This document shows positions 1-10,465 of a stretch of 64,000 bases of DNA, piece after piece. How positions within the stretch are numbered: the stretch's first letter is position 1; every line of letters begins with the position of its first letter. A program made the position numbers and the translations under genes. This DNA is from an uncultured Nitrospira sp. (GTDB lineage Bacteria > Nitrospirota > Nitrospiria > Nitrospirales > Nitrospiraceae), in assembly GCA_902500715.1 (NCBI GenBank), contig CABVRO010000002.1:1-64000 (forward strand), read 5' to 3'. Under the pieces are notes generated by a model, which saw only the letters and a list, made by a program, of their open reading frames with translations, was not told where the DNA came from and searched no databases.

Positions 1-1380
1 GTGTCCGGGGGGCCGGACTCGGTGGCACTGCTCTCCATTCTGCACCAGCTCGCACCGGCGTGGAATCTTTCACTGACGGTCGTCCATTGCAACTACGGGT
101 TGCGGGGCGCCGAATCCGACGGGGATGCCTCCTTTGTCGCGGCCCTCTGCCGTCGCCTCGACCTTCCGTGTCATATCAGACGGCTCACCGTCGTGCGCGG
201 TGAAACAGGGGAGTCTAGCTCATTGCAGGCGCGTGCCCGGGAGTCGCGCTATCGGCTGTTTCGTGACGTGGTGGCCGAACTCGAGGCAGATCGTGTGGCG
301 CTCGGGCATACGGCGGATGACCAGGCCGAAACCGTGCTCTTGCGGATGTTGCGCGGGGCCGGTTTGCGAGGATTGGCCGGCATGCCGCATATCCGGGAGA
401 GCCTATTCGTTCGGCCGCTCCTCAGTCGTTCGCGCCAGGAGATCCTGGCCTATCTCCAGGCCGTGGGATTGTCCTATCGGACCGACTCCAGCAACGCCAA
501 ATCGATCTATCTTCGCAATCGTGTCCGGCACGAATTGCTCCCGGTGATGCAATCGCTAGCCCCGGCTGCAGTCCGGATCCTGGCGCGCCAGGCTGATCTC
601 CTGCGGGATGATGACCGGTTGCTGGATGCGCTGGCCGCACACCGTCTGGAGCGAGTCATCCGGAGCCGCGATTCAGCAGGGATCGTCCTCGACCGCGCAG
701 TGTTGCTCACGCAGCCGCCGGCCCTGCAGCGCCGGATTCTCCGCCAGGCGATCAAGAGGGTGGCTCCGTCAAGCGGCGCGCCGCGAAGCGACGTCCTGCT
801 GTCGATGTTGGCATCGTTGGCCTCGCATTCGGGAGGCATCTGGAACGCGGGTGCGGCGACGGTGGCCTGCGAACAGGATCGGGTGAGGTTGACGGCGGTC
901 TCTCCCGTGCCTCCGGCGGGTGGGACGGTGCTGCACCCGATCAAAACGGTTTCAGTCCCAGATGCGGTGACGATAGCCGCTCTCCCTTCGGCCGTTTTCT
1001 GGCCATTGACGGGAGCGATGATTCGTCTGTGCGGGGTGACGCGCGAGCGGGGATTGCTCCTCCTGGAGAAGCCCTCGTCTTCCGCAGCGCTGTTGGATGC
1101 CGACCGATTGTCGTGGCCGTTGACGATTCGGCCCTGGCGCCACGGGGATTGGTTTGTTCCGACCGGCATGGCGGGGCGACGAAAGAAATTGCAAGATTAC
1201 TTCACAGATGCAAAACTGGGTCGGTCTATGCGAGAACGGATCCCACTGGTGTTGTCGGGTGAGGGCATTGCCTGGATCGTCGGGCAGCGGGTCGATGCCC
1301 GGTTTGCCGCCACCGGTTCGACCACCCGATTTGTCCTGGCTCGTGTCACGCAGCCTCTACGCCGGAAAGGAGTTGTCTAG
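1..1380 (+). CDS. tilS: tRNA(Ile)-lysidine synthetase TilS, 5' end outside window
   Basis: TilS uses ATP to attach lysine to C34 of tRNA-Ile(CAU) so that it reads AUA codons. The PP-loop ATP-binding motif SGGPDS is at visible residues 2-7, so the usual 15-30 residues before it must lie upstream of base 1; the GTG at base 1 is probably an internal valine. The N-domain continues with GHTADDQAETVLLRMLRGAG (about 100-120) and the RNRVRHELLP segment (about 171-180), both typical of TilS. The C-terminal third (WRHGDWFVPTGM, KKLQDYFTDAKL) matches the TilS C-terminal domain. The stop lies 2 nt before hpt, and the tilS-hpt-ftsH order is common in bacteria. Partial at the 5' end. Confidence 0.93.
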   Translation: MSGGPDSVALLSILHQLAPAWNLSLTVVHCNYGLRGAESDGDASFVAALCRRLDLPCHIRRLTVVRGETGESSSLQARARESRYRLFRDVVAELEADRVALGHTADDQAETVLLRMLRGAGLRGLAGMPHIRESLFVRPLLSRSRQEILAYLQAVGLSYRTDSSNAKSIYLRNRVRHELLPVMQSLAPAAVRILARQADLLRDDDRLLDALAAHRLERVIRSRDSAGIVLDRAVLLTQPPALQRRILRQAIKRVAPSSGAPRSDVLLSMLASLASHSGGIWNAGAATVACEQDRVRLTAVSPVPPAGGTVLHPIKTVSVPDAVTIAALPSAVFWPLTGAMIRLCGVTRERGLLLLEKPSSSAALLDADRLSWPLTIRPWRHGDWFVPTGMAGRRKKLQDYFTDAKLGRSMRERIPLVLSGEGIAWIVGQRVDARFAATGSTTRFVLARVTQPLRRKGVV

Positions 1381-1382
1381 GA

Positions 1383-1934
1383 ATGGAACGCATTTTTGGT
1401 CGCCCCATTGTGACGCAAGAACAGATGCGGACTCGCATCCGTGAACTCGGCCGGCAAATTGCGTCGGACTATGCCGGAAAAGATCTCGTGCTGGTCGGGG
1501 TGCTCAAGGGCGCCTATGCCTTCTATGCCGACCTGGCGCGGGCCATCCGGATTCCGATGCGGGTGGAGTTTATCGTGGTGACCAGTTATGGCGCCGGCAA
1601 GAAAAGTTCCGGCAAGGTCAAGCTGGTGTCGGACCTGACGGAGCCCATTGCGGGCAAAGACGTGTTGCTGGTGGAGGATATCGTCGATTCCGGCCTGACG
1701 GTGCAATATCTCATGAAGACATTATCCCGTCGAAAGCCCCGATCGTTGAAGGTCTGCACGCTGCTGAGCAAGCCCGATCGTCGAACCGTCGAGGTGGATC
1801 TCGAGTACGTGGGATTCAAGATCCCGAATAAATTTGTGGTCGGGTACGGCCTCGACTATCGGCAGGAGTATCGCAACCTGCCGTACCTTGCGGCGCTCGA
1901 TCAGGGGGATGAACAGGAGCAGGAGTCTGCATGA
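1383..1934 (+). CDS. hpt: hypoxanthine phosphoribosyltransferase
   Basis: Cytosolic purine-salvage enzyme that converts hypoxanthine (and usually guanine) plus PRPP to IMP/GMP. The 183-residue length is normal for the family. The PRPP-binding loop VLLVEDIVDSGLT is at residues 94-106, and the N-terminal VGVLKGAYAF segment and C-terminal NKFVVGYGLDYRQEYRNLP are family signatures. The ATG follows the tilS stop by 2 nt, with a GGAAAGGAG ribosome-binding site lying inside the end of tilS, so translation is probably coupled. Nothing unusual is seen. Confidence 0.95.
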   Translation: MERIFGRPIVTQEQMRTRIRELGRQIASDYAGKDLVLVGVLKGAYAFYADLARAIRIPMRVEFIVVTSYGAGKKSSGKVKLVSDLTEPIAGKDVLLVEDIVDSGLTVQYLMKTLSRRKPRSLKVCTLLSKPDRRTVEVDLEYVGFKIPNKFVVGYGLDYRQEYRNLPYLAALDQGDEQEQESA

Positions 1935-2022
1935 AAGGTTGTTCCCCCTGCGGAACGTATGGTAACATTCTGCAGGGTTAGCTAATTTTTCGGTCTGCCT
2001 AATATCCTCAAAGGAGAGGTGG

Positions 2023-3837
2023 ATGAATTCACGTGTAAAGAATTTGCTGTTCTGGGTCGTCGTCGGCCTCTTTATGATTTTGCTATTCAATTTGTTTAGC
2101 GTGCCGACTCACGCGCCGGAAGATGAAGTGATATTCAGCGATTTCATGGCCAAGCTCGACAAGGGTGAGGTCATGAAGGTGACGATCAAGGCTAACCACA
2201 TCAGCGCAATTTTAAAGGACCAAAGCCGGATCCGGACCTATACGGCCGAGTACCCCGAGTTGGTCAAGCATTTGCGTGAGAAGGATGTCCAGATCGAAGC
2301 CCGGCCCCCCGATGAGAGTCCCTGGTACATCACATTCTTGGTTACCTGGGGCCCCTTTATCCTGTTCCTCGGTCTCTGGTTCTTCCTCATGCGCCAGATG
2401 CAGATCGGGGGAAATAAAGCCCTCTCGTTCGGAAAGAGCCGGGCTCGCATGCTGACCGAAGAGCGCAAAAAAGTGACGTTCTCAGATGTCGCAGGCATCG
2501 AAGAAGCGAAGGAAGAAGTCCTCGAGATCATTGAGTTTTTAAAGGATCCCAGAAAGTTTCAAAAACTGGGTGGACGTATTCCGAAAGGCGTCCTGATCGT
2601 CGGTCCTCCGGGAACCGGAAAGACGCTGTTGGCCAAAGCCATTGCCGGCGAGGCGGGGGTGCCGTTCTTCAGTATCAGCGGATCGGACTTTGTGGAAATG
2701 TTCGTCGGGGTGGGGGCCTCCAGAGTCCGTGATCTTTTTGAGCAGGGGAAGAAGCATGCTCCCTGCATCATCTTCATCGACGAAATCGATGCGGTCGGTC
2801 GTCTGCGTGGCGCCGGTCTCGGTGGCGGCCACGATGAACGCGAGCAGACGCTCAACCAGCTGCTGGTCGAGATGGATGGGTTCGACACGACGGAAGGCGT
2901 CATTCTGATTGCCGCCACGAACCGTCCTGACGTGCTTGATCCGGCGTTGCTGCGCCCGGGCCGTTTCGACCGCCAGGTCGTGGTCAACCGGCCGGACTTG
3001 CGAGGCCGTTCGGAGATCCTGAAAGTCCATACCAAGAAGGTGCCGCTGGCTGCCGACGTGGAATTGGAGAAGATTGCGCGAGGCACACCGGGATTTTCCG
3101 GCGCCGACCTCGAAAATCTGGTTAACGAAGCGGCGCTGTGGGCTGCGCGCTGGAACAAGAAGGAGGTCGAGCTGATCGACTTCGAAATGGCGAAAGACAA
3201 GGTGTTGATGGGCGCCGAGCGTAAGAGCATGGTGCTCAGCGACGAAGAGAAACGCACCACGGCCTACCATGAAGCCGGTCACGCACTGATGGCCAAGCTG
3301 TTGCCGGGGACGGACCCCGTTCATAAGGTCACGATCATCCCCCGTGGCCGCGCGCTCGGTGTGACGATGCAGCTTCCCACCGACGATCGCCATAATTATT
3401 CCAAGGATTTTCTGTACAACAACCTCGCGATTCTCATGGGCGGGCGGGTCGCTGAAGAATTGGTGCTACACGATGTGACGACCGGAGCAGGCAATGATTT
3501 GGAGCGGGCCACAGACCTCGCCCGAAAAATGGTGTGTGAATGGGGCATGAGCGAAAAGTTAGGACCGTTGACATTCGGTAGGAAAGAAGAAGAAGTGTTT
3601 CTCGGTCGTGAGATGGGTTCAAAGCGTGATTTCAGCGAGCAAGTAGCGATTGAAATCGATCATGAAGTCAGACGGCTGGTCACGGAAAATTATGAACGTG
3701 CAAAGCGCATCCTGACCGACAATATGACGAGCCTGAAGGCGCTCGCCGAGGCGTTGTTGGAAAAGGAAGTGCTGGACGCATTGGAAATCGATCAGATCCT
3801 CATTCAAGGGTCCTCGTCCCAGACGGTTCCCGCCTAA
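2023..3837 (+). CDS. ftsH: ATP-dependent zinc metalloprotease FtsH
   Basis: Membrane-anchored AAA+ protease that degrades misfolded and regulatory membrane proteins. Two N-terminal membrane segments (about residues 6-26 and 102-126) flank a small periplasmic domain. The AAA module follows: Walker A GPPGTGKT at 194-201, Walker [12 protein letters not shown], and the second region of homology with RPGRFDRQ. The zinc protease motif HEAGH is at 416-420. The length of 604 residues is typical. AAAGGAGAGG sits just before the ATG. It is 88 nt downstream of hpt and is followed by a strong hairpin, so the tilS-hpt-ftsH group probably ends here. The C-terminus is the usual poorly conserved tail. Confidence 0.98.
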   Translation: MNSRVKNLLFWVVVGLFMILLFNLFSVPTHAPEDEVIFSDFMAKLDKGEVMKVTIKANHISAILKDQSRIRTYTAEYPELVKHLREKDVQIEARPPDESPWYITFLVTWGPFILFLGLWFFLMRQMQIGGNKALSFGKSRARMLTEERKKVTFSDVAGIEEAKEEVLEIIEFLKDPRKFQKLGGRIPKGVLIVGPPGTGKTLLAKAIAGEAGVPFFSISGSDFVEMFVGVGASRVRDLFEQGKKHAPCIIFIDEIDAVGRLRGAGLGGGHDEREQTLNQLLVEMDGFDTTEGVILIAATNRPDVLDPALLRPGRFDRQVVVNRPDLRGRSEILKVHTKKVPLAADVELEKIARGTPGFSGADLENLVNEAALWAARWNKKEVELIDFEMAKDKVLMGAERKSMVLSDEEKRTTAYHEAGHALMAKLLPGTDPVHKVTIIPRGRALGVTMQLPTDDRHNYSKDFLYNNLAILMGGRVAEELVLHDVTTGAGNDLERATDLARKMVCEWGMSEKLGPLTFGRKEEEVFLGREMGSKRDFSEQVAIEIDHEVRRLVTENYERAKRILTDNMTSLKALAEALLEKEVLDALEIDQILIQGSSSQTVPA

Positions 3838-3846
3838 ACTCTGTAT

Positions 3847-3894
3847 CGCTGTTGTCGCAGAAGCTGCGTTTGTGTTGCCCCTGCGACAACAGCG
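3847..3894 (+). terminator. 14-bp perfect stem-loop after ftsH
   Basis: CGCTGTTGTCGCAG (3847-3860) is exactly complementary to CTGCGACAACAGCG (3881-3894), giving a 14-bp stem with a 20-nt loop that starts 9 nt after the ftsH stop and is followed by only TTT. It is probably the 3' end of the ftsH transcript or an RNA-stabilising hairpin. The short T run and large loop make it an atypical intrinsic terminator. Confidence 0.55.
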
Positions 3895-4035
3895 TTTCCG
3901 ATACAATTCGTGCCACGGGTCGGAAAGCAGCTCCGACACCTGAGCGCCGTCGGTTTAATTTCCCTCCCGTAGGTGCCTCATGTCGTAGACTGATGTTCTG
4001 TTCCTGATCCGGAAGAGAGAAGGACCTGCCTGATT

Positions 4036-4926
4036 GTGACCACGACCTCATCGTCAAACCCTCTCCTGTTAACCGCGGGTTCTCGGACGTTCAGTTTTGA
4101 ATCAGGCCCACTCCTCATGGGGGTCCTCAACGTCACGCCCGATTCATTTTCGGACGGGGGTGCTTTTCTCACGGTCGAGCATGCGTTGCAGCATGCCAGA
4201 CAGATGCAGGCCGAAGGTGCCGATATCATCGACATCGGCGCTGAGTCTTCAAGGCCGGGGGCACAACCGATCGACGAAGCAGAAGAATTGCGTCGCCTCC
4301 TTCCCGTCTTGGAAGCGGTCCATGATGCAGTGCCGCTTCCTATTTCCGTGGATACCGCGAAAGCCGCTGTGGCGCGTCGAGCGATTCAGGCCGGTGCCAC
4401 CATCGTGAATGACATTAGCGCATTGCGCGGTGACCCCTTGATGGGCTCGCTGGTGGCTGAAACCGGCGCGGCCGTGGTGTTGATGCACATGCAGGGGACT
4501 CCGCAATCTATGCAGCAGGCGCCACGGTACGGCCATGTTGTGGAAGAGGTGCTTGCATTCCTGCGCGAACGGGTGCAGGTCGCGATCGCTCACGGCATCA
4601 AGGGAAGTCAGATCGTCCTTGACCCCGGCTTCGGTTTTGGTAAGCTCCAAGAGCACAATCTTCAATTGCTTGCTGAGTTCGATGTCTTCACGAAGCTGGG
4701 TTATCCCGTTCTGGCAGGGGTCTCCCGTAAACAGTTTATCGGGAATCTGACTCAGCAGCCGGTGCAGGAACGGGGGTACGGCACCGCCGGCGCGGTGGCA
4801 GTGGCCGTCCTTAAAGGGGCCCGGATCATTCGTGTACACGACGTGCGATCGATGCGAGATACCGTATCCGTCGTGTCAGCCATTTCCCGTCACGCGCGTT
4901 CTCATGTAGGGGTATCCAATGGGTAA
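4036..4926 (+). CDS. folP: dihydropteroate synthase
   Basis: Folate pathway enzyme that condenses 6-hydroxymethyl-dihydropterin pyrophosphate with p-aminobenzoate. The signature [12 protein letters not shown] is at residues 31-42, followed by the [11 protein letters not shown] motif (about 69-79), [10 protein letters not shown], and LDPGFGFGK (phosphate-binding region). The 296-residue length is slightly longer than the E. coli enzyme because of an N-terminal extension of about 15 residues. A GTG start at 4036 is preceded by GAGAGAAGG. The end overlaps glmM by 8 nt, the classical folP-glmM couple. Confidence 0.95.
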   Translation: MTTTSSSNPLLLTAGSRTFSFESGPLLMGVLNVTPDSFSDGGAFLTVEHALQHARQMQAEGADIIDIGAESSRPGAQPIDEAEELRRLLPVLEAVHDAVPLPISVDTAKAAVARRAIQAGATIVNDISALRGDPLMGSLVAETGAAVVLMHMQGTPQSMQQAPRYGHVVEEVLAFLRERVQVAIAHGIKGSQIVLDPGFGFGKLQEHNLQLLAEFDVFTKLGYPVLAGVSRKQFIGNLTQQPVQERGYGTAGAVAVAVLKGARIIRVHDVRSMRDTVSVVSAISRHARSHVGVSNG

Positions 4927-6268
4927 ATTGTTCGGTACAGACGGTGTTCGTGGGGTGGCCAACCTCGAACCGATGACCAGTGAAATCGCCATGCAGTTGG
5001 GGCGCGCGGCCGCCCATATTTTCATGCGGCGCGCAGGCCGGCACCAAGTGGTCATCGGAAAGGACACGCGGTTATCGGGGTACATGTTGGAATCGGCGCT
5101 GACCTCCGGGATCTGTTCCATGGGAGTCGACGTACTCCTGGTCGGGCCCTTGCCCACCCCCGCGATTGCCTTCCTCACGCGAAGTCTGCGGGCGGACGCC
5201 GGAGTTGTGATTTCCGCGTCGCATAATCCCTATCAGGACAATGGCATCAAATTTTTTTCCAACGAGGGATTCAAGCTGCCGGATGAGCTTGAGGCGCGCA
5301 TCGAACAGCTGATCGTGTCCGACGAGATCAAACATCTTCGCCCGACGGCGGACGCGATCGGAAAGGCCTATCGTATCGATGATGCAGAAGGCCGGTATAT
5401 AGAATTCGTCAAACGCTCGCTTCCCAGGGATCTCGATTTTCAGGGGATCAAGCTGGTCGTGGATTGCGCCAACGGTGCCGCGTATAAGGCCGCTCCAGCC
5501 GTTTTCCGTGAACTCGGCGCAGAAATCGAAGTGATCGCAAACACTCCGGATGGAATGAACATCAATGACGGCTGTGGAGCCGTGCACCCGGAGCGCCTGC
5601 AGGAGGCCGTGCGCCGGCATGGCGCTCATATCGGCATCGCGCTGGACGGTGATGCCGACCGGGCCATTTTTGTCTGTGAGCAGAGCAAAATTATCGATGG
5701 CGACCATGTCATGGCTGCACTGGGGCTCGATTTGCACGCGCAGGGCCAACTTGCCTGTCAGACCGTGGTGGGAACCGTGATGAGTAATTTCGGACTGGAA
5801 ATTGCCATGAAGAAGGCCGGAATTCAGCTGATGCGCACGCCCGTGGGAGACCGGTATCTCATGGAGCGGATGCTGGCGGACGGATACAACTTCGGAGGAG
5901 AACAATCCGGCCACTTTATTTTCCTGGACCACAACACCACGGGCGATGGCTTGATCTCGGCGTTGCAGATTCTCTCGCTGATGAAACGTACCGGGAAACC
6001 GCTGTCTGAATTGGCGAAGGCCATGACTGCCGTCCCCCAGATTCTGTTGAACGTGAGAGTGAAACATAAGCCGGATCTCAACCAAATCCCGGATATTCAG
6101 CAGGCCATTAAATCCGCCGAAGTGACCCTGAACGGGAGCGGCCGTGTGCTTGTGCGGTATTCCGGCACCGAATCGCTGCTCCGCATCATGGTCGAAGGCG
6201 AACGCGATTCCACCATCCGTGAGGTCGCCGATCATCTTGCGGAGATCGTGCGCGCCCGTATCGGCTAG
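4919..6268 (+). CDS. glmM: phosphoglucosamine mutase
   Basis: Interconverts glucosamine-6-phosphate and glucosamine-1-phosphate for UDP-GlcNAc synthesis, so it feeds peptidoglycan and the exopolysaccharide locus later in this window. The catalytic phosphoserine loop SASHNP is at residues 99-104 with Ser101 the expected phosphorylated residue. The metal-binding DGDADR motif and the sugar-binding GEQSGH motif follow, and the C-terminal RYSGTE phosphate loop is present. The 449-residue length is normal. It starts inside the last 8 nt of folP, implying translational coupling. Confidence 0.97.
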   Translation: MGKLFGTDGVRGVANLEPMTSEIAMQLGRAAAHIFMRRAGRHQVVIGKDTRLSGYMLESALTSGICSMGVDVLLVGPLPTPAIAFLTRSLRADAGVVISASHNPYQDNGIKFFSNEGFKLPDELEARIEQLIVSDEIKHLRPTADAIGKAYRIDDAEGRYIEFVKRSLPRDLDFQGIKLVVDCANGAAYKAAPAVFRELGAEIEVIANTPDGMNINDGCGAVHPERLQEAVRRHGAHIGIALDGDADRAIFVCEQSKIIDGDHVMAALGLDLHAQGQLACQTVVGTVMSNFGLEIAMKKAGIQLMRTPVGDRYLMERMLADGYNFGGEQSGHFIFLDHNTTGDGLISALQILSLMKRTGKPLSELAKAMTAVPQILLNVRVKHKPDLNQIPDIQQAIKSAEVTLNGSGRVLVRYSGTESLLRIMVEGERDSTIREVADHLAEIVRARIG

Positions 6269-6294
6269 CATCGGGCCGAAGCCGTAGGCGCCGG

Positions 6295-8826
6295 ATGTTA
6301 CCGACTCTTACGATCGTTTTTGTGCTCGGCCTCGTGCTTGGTTCCTTCCTCACGTATTATCCACTCAGCATCGCGATCGTCCTGCTGGCTTGTACTGCCG
6401 GCTGCGTCTGGCTTGAGCGTGCGCATCGCCTCACATCACGACAGGGCAGCGGGTTGCTGGCCTGTCTGTTCGGTGGATGTCTGTACTGGACCCTCTATGC
6501 CTGGTTCACTCCGCACGTGTTGCTGCAGGATAGTCCCGGTGCGCTTCCTGTGCGGTTGACCGGGACGATTGTCGAGGCCGTTCGCCATGCGCCTGGCCGT
6601 CTCACGGCCATGGTGAAGGTGACGGGGAGCGACGACCCCCTGTTACCCACACCCTTTCACCTGCGTCTGACCTGGCGAGATCCGAACCGTGATCTCCACC
6701 GCGGTTTACAGATTCGTGCTCGCATTCATGTCCATGCGCCTTCGGGAACCCTGAATCCGAGAGGTTTCGACTATGCGGCCTATCTGGATGCGTTGGGCGT
6801 CGATGCCGTTGGGTCGGTCTCAGGAGCCGGTGCCATCGAGGTACTTGATCCGGACCGGGAGGTGTCTCTTCACCCGTTCGCCTCCTTCATCGAAGAATGG
6901 CGCAGTCGGGTCAGAGCTGCAGCCGAGTCGCTTTCTCAGACCGGTCGGGGCCTGTTTCTCAGTCTGACCATCGGCGAACAGGGCTTTCTCGCACCGGAAG
7001 TCCGGGAATGGTTCATGACGACCGGGACGGTGCACATTCTCTCGATCTCCGGCTCGCATCTCGGTCTCATCGCCTTGCTCTCGTTCGCATTGGTCAGGAA
7101 GGCGTGTCTGCTGCTGCCGTCGCTGCTTCTGCTGAGCCTCTCGCGGTGGCTTACGGCGACGAGACTGGCGGCTGTGCTGACACTGGTGCCGGTGCTGGCC
7201 TATACGGTGCTGGCCGGCGCGGAGACTGCCACGATTCGTAGTGCCATCATGATCGCCGTTGCGCTTTGGACCGTATGGCTCGGCTCACCGCACCATCTCC
7301 TTCACGCACTCGCTGCCGCCGCCGGTCTGACGTTGTTGGTCCATCCTGCGGCGCTGTTCGATATTTCCTTTCAGCTGTCCTACGTTTCGGTATGGGCGCT
7401 GGCCCTGGCCCTGTCGCGCGAGATGCCTGTCGATGAAGGGCCGCTTCCGCAGGAGTCTACCGCCGCACGGATGGCGTACTGGTTTCGCGAGTCGCTTCGT
7501 CTGACGGCGGTAGTGACGCTTGCCACCGTGCCTCTGGTCGCCTGTTACTTCAATCAAGTGTCATGGATGGGTTTGTTTGCGAATCTTTTCATGGTGCCCT
7601 ACGTCGGTTTTATCTTCTTGCCGATCAGTTTGTTGTCGGCCGTCTGGGTGATTGCGGCGGACAGCAGCACGCTCCCTGGCGCTGCGCTCATCGATTCGTT
7701 GGGGCAAGGGCTGATCGCTTCGACACATATCCTGGCCGGTTTGCCGGGCGCGGAATGGTTCGTGGCCGCTCCGACGATTCCCATGATGCTGCTGTTCTAT
7801 CTGCTGGGGTGGGCGCTGTTGGCGGGGCGGCCGGCCCATGCTGCGCCGCTGCTCAGAAGATCCATGGCCTCGGGCCTTGCGTGTATCCTGCTCTGGTGGC
7901 TCTGGTCTCCACGTCCGTTCGGTGGGGAGGAGATGGTGCGGGTGACCTTCCTCGACGTGGGGCAGGGTGATAGTGCGGTCATCGAACTGCCCGATGGGAC
8001 AGTTACGCTGATCGATGGCGGGGCGACCTACGAGCGGTTCGACATGGGGCGGAGCGTCGTGGCGCCTTTTCTGTGGAATCGAGGGATTCGAAGCATCGAC
8101 CATGTCATCGGGACCCATCCGCAATTGGATCATGTCGGAGGGCTGGCCTGGATTCTGGCTCATTTTCAGGTAGAGAAATTCTGGACGAACGGGGCGGCAC
8201 GGCACGAAGAATTCTGGCGCAGGATCGAGCGAGTGATGGTGCAACGGAAGCTCGAAGCCACGGTGGCGACGGAAGGCCGATTGATTTCAGATGGACCGGC
8301 CTGCCGCATGGTCGTACTCAACCCCCGGCCAGGTCCGGACTCATCGAGATCCACAACAGGCGAATCGCTGAACAATCTGTCCGTCGTCACGGAATTGGTC
8401 TGTCGCGAGCAGCATGTCCTATTCACGGGAGATATCGAACGGGAAGCCTTGACCCGTCTCACCCATTCAGTGAATTCCGCTCACATTGCCCTCTTGAAGG
8501 TTCCGCATCATGGAGCAAAGAGTTCGCTGGAACGGAGGTGGCTTGAAACGATCAGGCCGTCCGTCGCGGTGGTGTCTGCCGGTAGGCGCAATCCCTATGG
8601 TCATCCGGCTGGAGAGGTTTTAGCGGCCTACCAGGGGGTGGAGGCGCAGGTCTGGAGGACGGACCGGGATGGCGCCATCTGGGCCGATCTCGATATCCGT
8701 CGTCAGCAACTGTCGATACACAGCACAAGAGAATGGATACTGCAACCTGCGCTGCCCTCGGCGGACCTGTGGGCCGTCGAGCAGGACAATCTGCGCCGCT
8801 TATGGCGCCGCTGGAATTGGACGTAG
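6295..8826 (+). CDS. comEC: ComEC/Rec2-type DNA-uptake channel
   Basis: Inner-membrane competence channel proposed to carry single-stranded DNA into the cytoplasm. The N-terminus has membrane helices and an OB-like soluble domain (DUF4131 region, about residues 50-190). The central Competence domain (about 210-520) is polytopic. The C-terminal metallo-beta-lactamase-like domain begins near VTFLDVGQGDSAVIELPDG and carries the THPQLDHVGG motif expected for metal binding. The 843-residue length is in the family range. It begins 26 nt after glmM. A ComEA-like helix-hairpin-helix protein lies at 16.8 kb, so part of a natural-transformation system may be present; no pilus genes are in the window. 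Confidence 0.93.
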   Translation: MLPTLTIVFVLGLVLGSFLTYYPLSIAIVLLACTAGCVWLERAHRLTSRQGSGLLACLFGGCLYWTLYAWFTPHVLLQDSPGALPVRLTGTIVEAVRHAPGRLTAMVKVTGSDDPLLPTPFHLRLTWRDPNRDLHRGLQIRARIHVHAPSGTLNPRGFDYAAYLDALGVDAVGSVSGAGAIEVLDPDREVSLHPFASFIEEWRSRVRAAAESLSQTGRGLFLSLTIGEQGFLAPEVREWFMTTGTVHILSISGSHLGLIALLSFALVRKACLLLPSLLLLSLSRWLTATRLAAVLTLVPVLAYTVLAGAETATIRSAIMIAVALWTVWLGSPHHLLHALAAAAGLTLLVHPAALFDISFQLSYVSVWALALALSREMPVDEGPLPQESTAARMAYWFRESLRLTAVVTLATVPLVACYFNQVSWMGLFANLFMVPYVGFIFLPISLLSAVWVIAADSSTLPGAALIDSLGQGLIASTHILAGLPGAEWFVAAPTIPMMLLFYLLGWALLAGRPAHAAPLLRRSMASGLACILLWWLWSPRPFGGEEMVRVTFLDVGQGDSAVIELPDGTVTLIDGGATYERFDMGRSVVAPFLWNRGIRSIDHVIGTHPQLDHVGGLAWILAHFQVEKFWTNGAARHEEFWRRIERVMVQRKLEATVATEGRLISDGPACRMVVLNPRPGPDSSRSTTGESLNNLSVVTELVCREQHVLFTGDIEREALTRLTHSVNSAHIALLKVPHHGAKSSLERRWLETIRPSVAVVSAGRRNPYGHPAGEVLAAYQGVEAQVWRTDRDGAIWADLDIRRQQLSIHSTREWILQPALPSADLWAVEQDNLRRLWRRWNWT

Positions 8827-9094
8827 CCCAGGCTCACTCGCTGTTGGCCGGTCATGCTCACTGTGCCGTCACCGAACCTATTCCCATCGCTCAAGGATCT
8901 CTTTCCTGTGCAGATGTTGCCGTCTCGGATGGCAGTCGACTGTCAATTTTGCCGACAGGCAGGAAGCGTATCCCGCGTAAGTCGTCAATATTGCGTAAGA
9001 GCTGTGGAGCATCGATAGGGCATAGCACATGCAGGCATGCTGCAGAGTCCGGCAACTTCTCCATGGCAGTTCGAAAGTTATCAACGGCAAGATC

Positions 9095-10276
9095 ATGACG
9101 AAACGTCTTTTGTTTCTGGCTCCCGCGCCGCCGTCCGACCGGCAGGATGGGGGAGCCTTGCGCATGTTGCACCTGTTGCGGTTCCTGGGGAGTCGTTTTC
9201 AGGTGGATCTGATTGCTCCGGCGCTCGACGGTGCGGCGGATGCGCAACGACTGTTGAAGGATGTCTGCGCGGAGATGATATTTGTTCCGCCGCAAGGGCC
9301 CGGTTTCCTCGATCGAATCGGCCAGGTGAGTCCCTATGTCAAAGATCGAGCGTTGGCGGCCGTCGTCCATGAACGCCTGGCGAGCGGCCAATACGGGGCC
9401 GTGCAGTTAGAGAAGCCCGCGATGATTCCTTATCTGCCTCCTCAGGTGTCGGTGCCCGTGGTGCTGGATGTCTGGTCCTACAGCTCCACGAGTCCGTTGC
9501 GGATACTCAGGGGTGGAGGCGGGGCAGCCGGTCGGTCGAGACAACTGGTCCGGCTCATCAAGGTGGGGATCTTCGACCGCTTCCGCTGGCCCATGACACA
9601 TTGCGTGACGGTCGTATCGGAGGTGGATCGAATCCGTTGCGAACGTGCCCACCCGGGCCAACGTGTGCTGGTGGTCCCCAACGGTGTCGATTGCCGGACG
9701 ATCCTGCCCAAGCCCGATCACGTCGCCACGTCGCCCCTGTTGCTGTTCACAGGCGATATGGGGGCGGAACCGAATGTCGAAGCCGCGCTCTTCCTGGCCA
9801 CGGAAGTGTTTCCTGCCATTCGACGGGATTTTCCCAAGGCGGAATTGCGATTGGTCGGGAGGAACCCGGACCCCCGCGTGCGCCGCTTGGCAGGCTCCGG
9901 CATCGAGGTGACCGGCGCGGTTCCCGACATGCAACTTCATCTGCGAGCCGCGACGATGTATGTCGCGCCTCTTTGTACCGGCACCGGGTCCCGGACAAAA
10001 ATACTGGAGGCCATGGCGGCGGGGCTCCCGATCATCACCACGTCAGTCGGGATCGAAGGGATGAAGGTACAACCGGGGCGAGATTTATTGATGGCCGATC
10101 AGCCCGTCGATATGATCGAGTCGATCCACACGTTGCTGATGAGCCGGCCCGATCGCGAGCGGTTCGGCCGTGCGGCGCGCCATATGGCCGAGATCTGGTA
10201 TGATTGGAGCCGCTGTCTTTGGCCATTGGAGCCGCTCTATCAGAATCTTCTGTGTCCTAAAGCGGTGGCCTGTTGA
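9095..10276 (+). CDS. GT4-type glycosyltransferase
   Basis: GT-B fold glycosyltransferase that would add a sugar from a nucleotide-sugar donor to a lipid-linked or polysaccharide acceptor. The N-terminal domain starts with TKRLLFLAPAPPSDRQDGG. The C-terminal donor-binding domain has LLLFTGDMGAEPN, the VVPNGVD hinge and the KILEAMAAGLPIITTSVGIEG motif. An ATG at 9095 was chosen over upstream in-frame codons because the protein then opens directly with the first Rossmann strand. It is separated from comEC by 268 bp without a convincing gene. It resembles the exosortase-associated sugar transferases (TIGR03087-like), but that subfamily assignment is only a guess. The acceptor is unknown. Confidence 0.85.
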   Translation: MTKRLLFLAPAPPSDRQDGGALRMLHLLRFLGSRFQVDLIAPALDGAADAQRLLKDVCAEMIFVPPQGPGFLDRIGQVSPYVKDRALAAVVHERLASGQYGAVQLEKPAMIPYLPPQVSVPVVLDVWSYSSTSPLRILRGGGGAAGRSRQLVRLIKVGIFDRFRWPMTHCVTVVSEVDRIRCERAHPGQRVLVVPNGVDCRTILPKPDHVATSPLLLFTGDMGAEPNVEAALFLATEVFPAIRRDFPKAELRLVGRNPDPRVRRLAGSGIEVTGAVPDMQLHLRAATMYVAPLCTGTGSRTKILEAMAAGLPIITTSVGIEGMKVQPGRDLLMADQPVDMIESIHTLLMSRPDRERFGRAARHMAEIWYDWSRCLWPLEPLYQNLLCPKAVAC

Positions 10277-10465
10277 GGCTTGCCGCCGGCCGGCTGCGAA
10301 TCACGTCCGGTGACATCTCAACGGTTTCGGTCCAACTACAGTTCGGCTCGGTACTACCGGAATCTGTTGTGTTGTACCGGGGCCGGCACGTAAAATTTCC
10401 CGCCGGCACGATCCAGGTTCTGATTGTTCCCTGCTCCCCCGGCATGACCAGCGGTTCCTGACGCG

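Noticed and set aside
5072-6271. 399-codon open frame antisense to glmM
   Set aside because: It lies wholly opposite a clear, conserved gene and shows no protein motif; long antisense frames are expected in GC-rich coding DNA.
8801-9098. Small open frame between comEC and the glycosyltransferase
   Set aside because: It begins inside comEC, lacks a ribosome-binding site and has no recognisable domain; low-complexity Arg/Ser composition suggests chance.
10277-10465. 62-codon TTG-started frame after the glycosyltransferase gene
   Set aside because: TTG start overlapping the upstream stop, no motif, no homology recognised.
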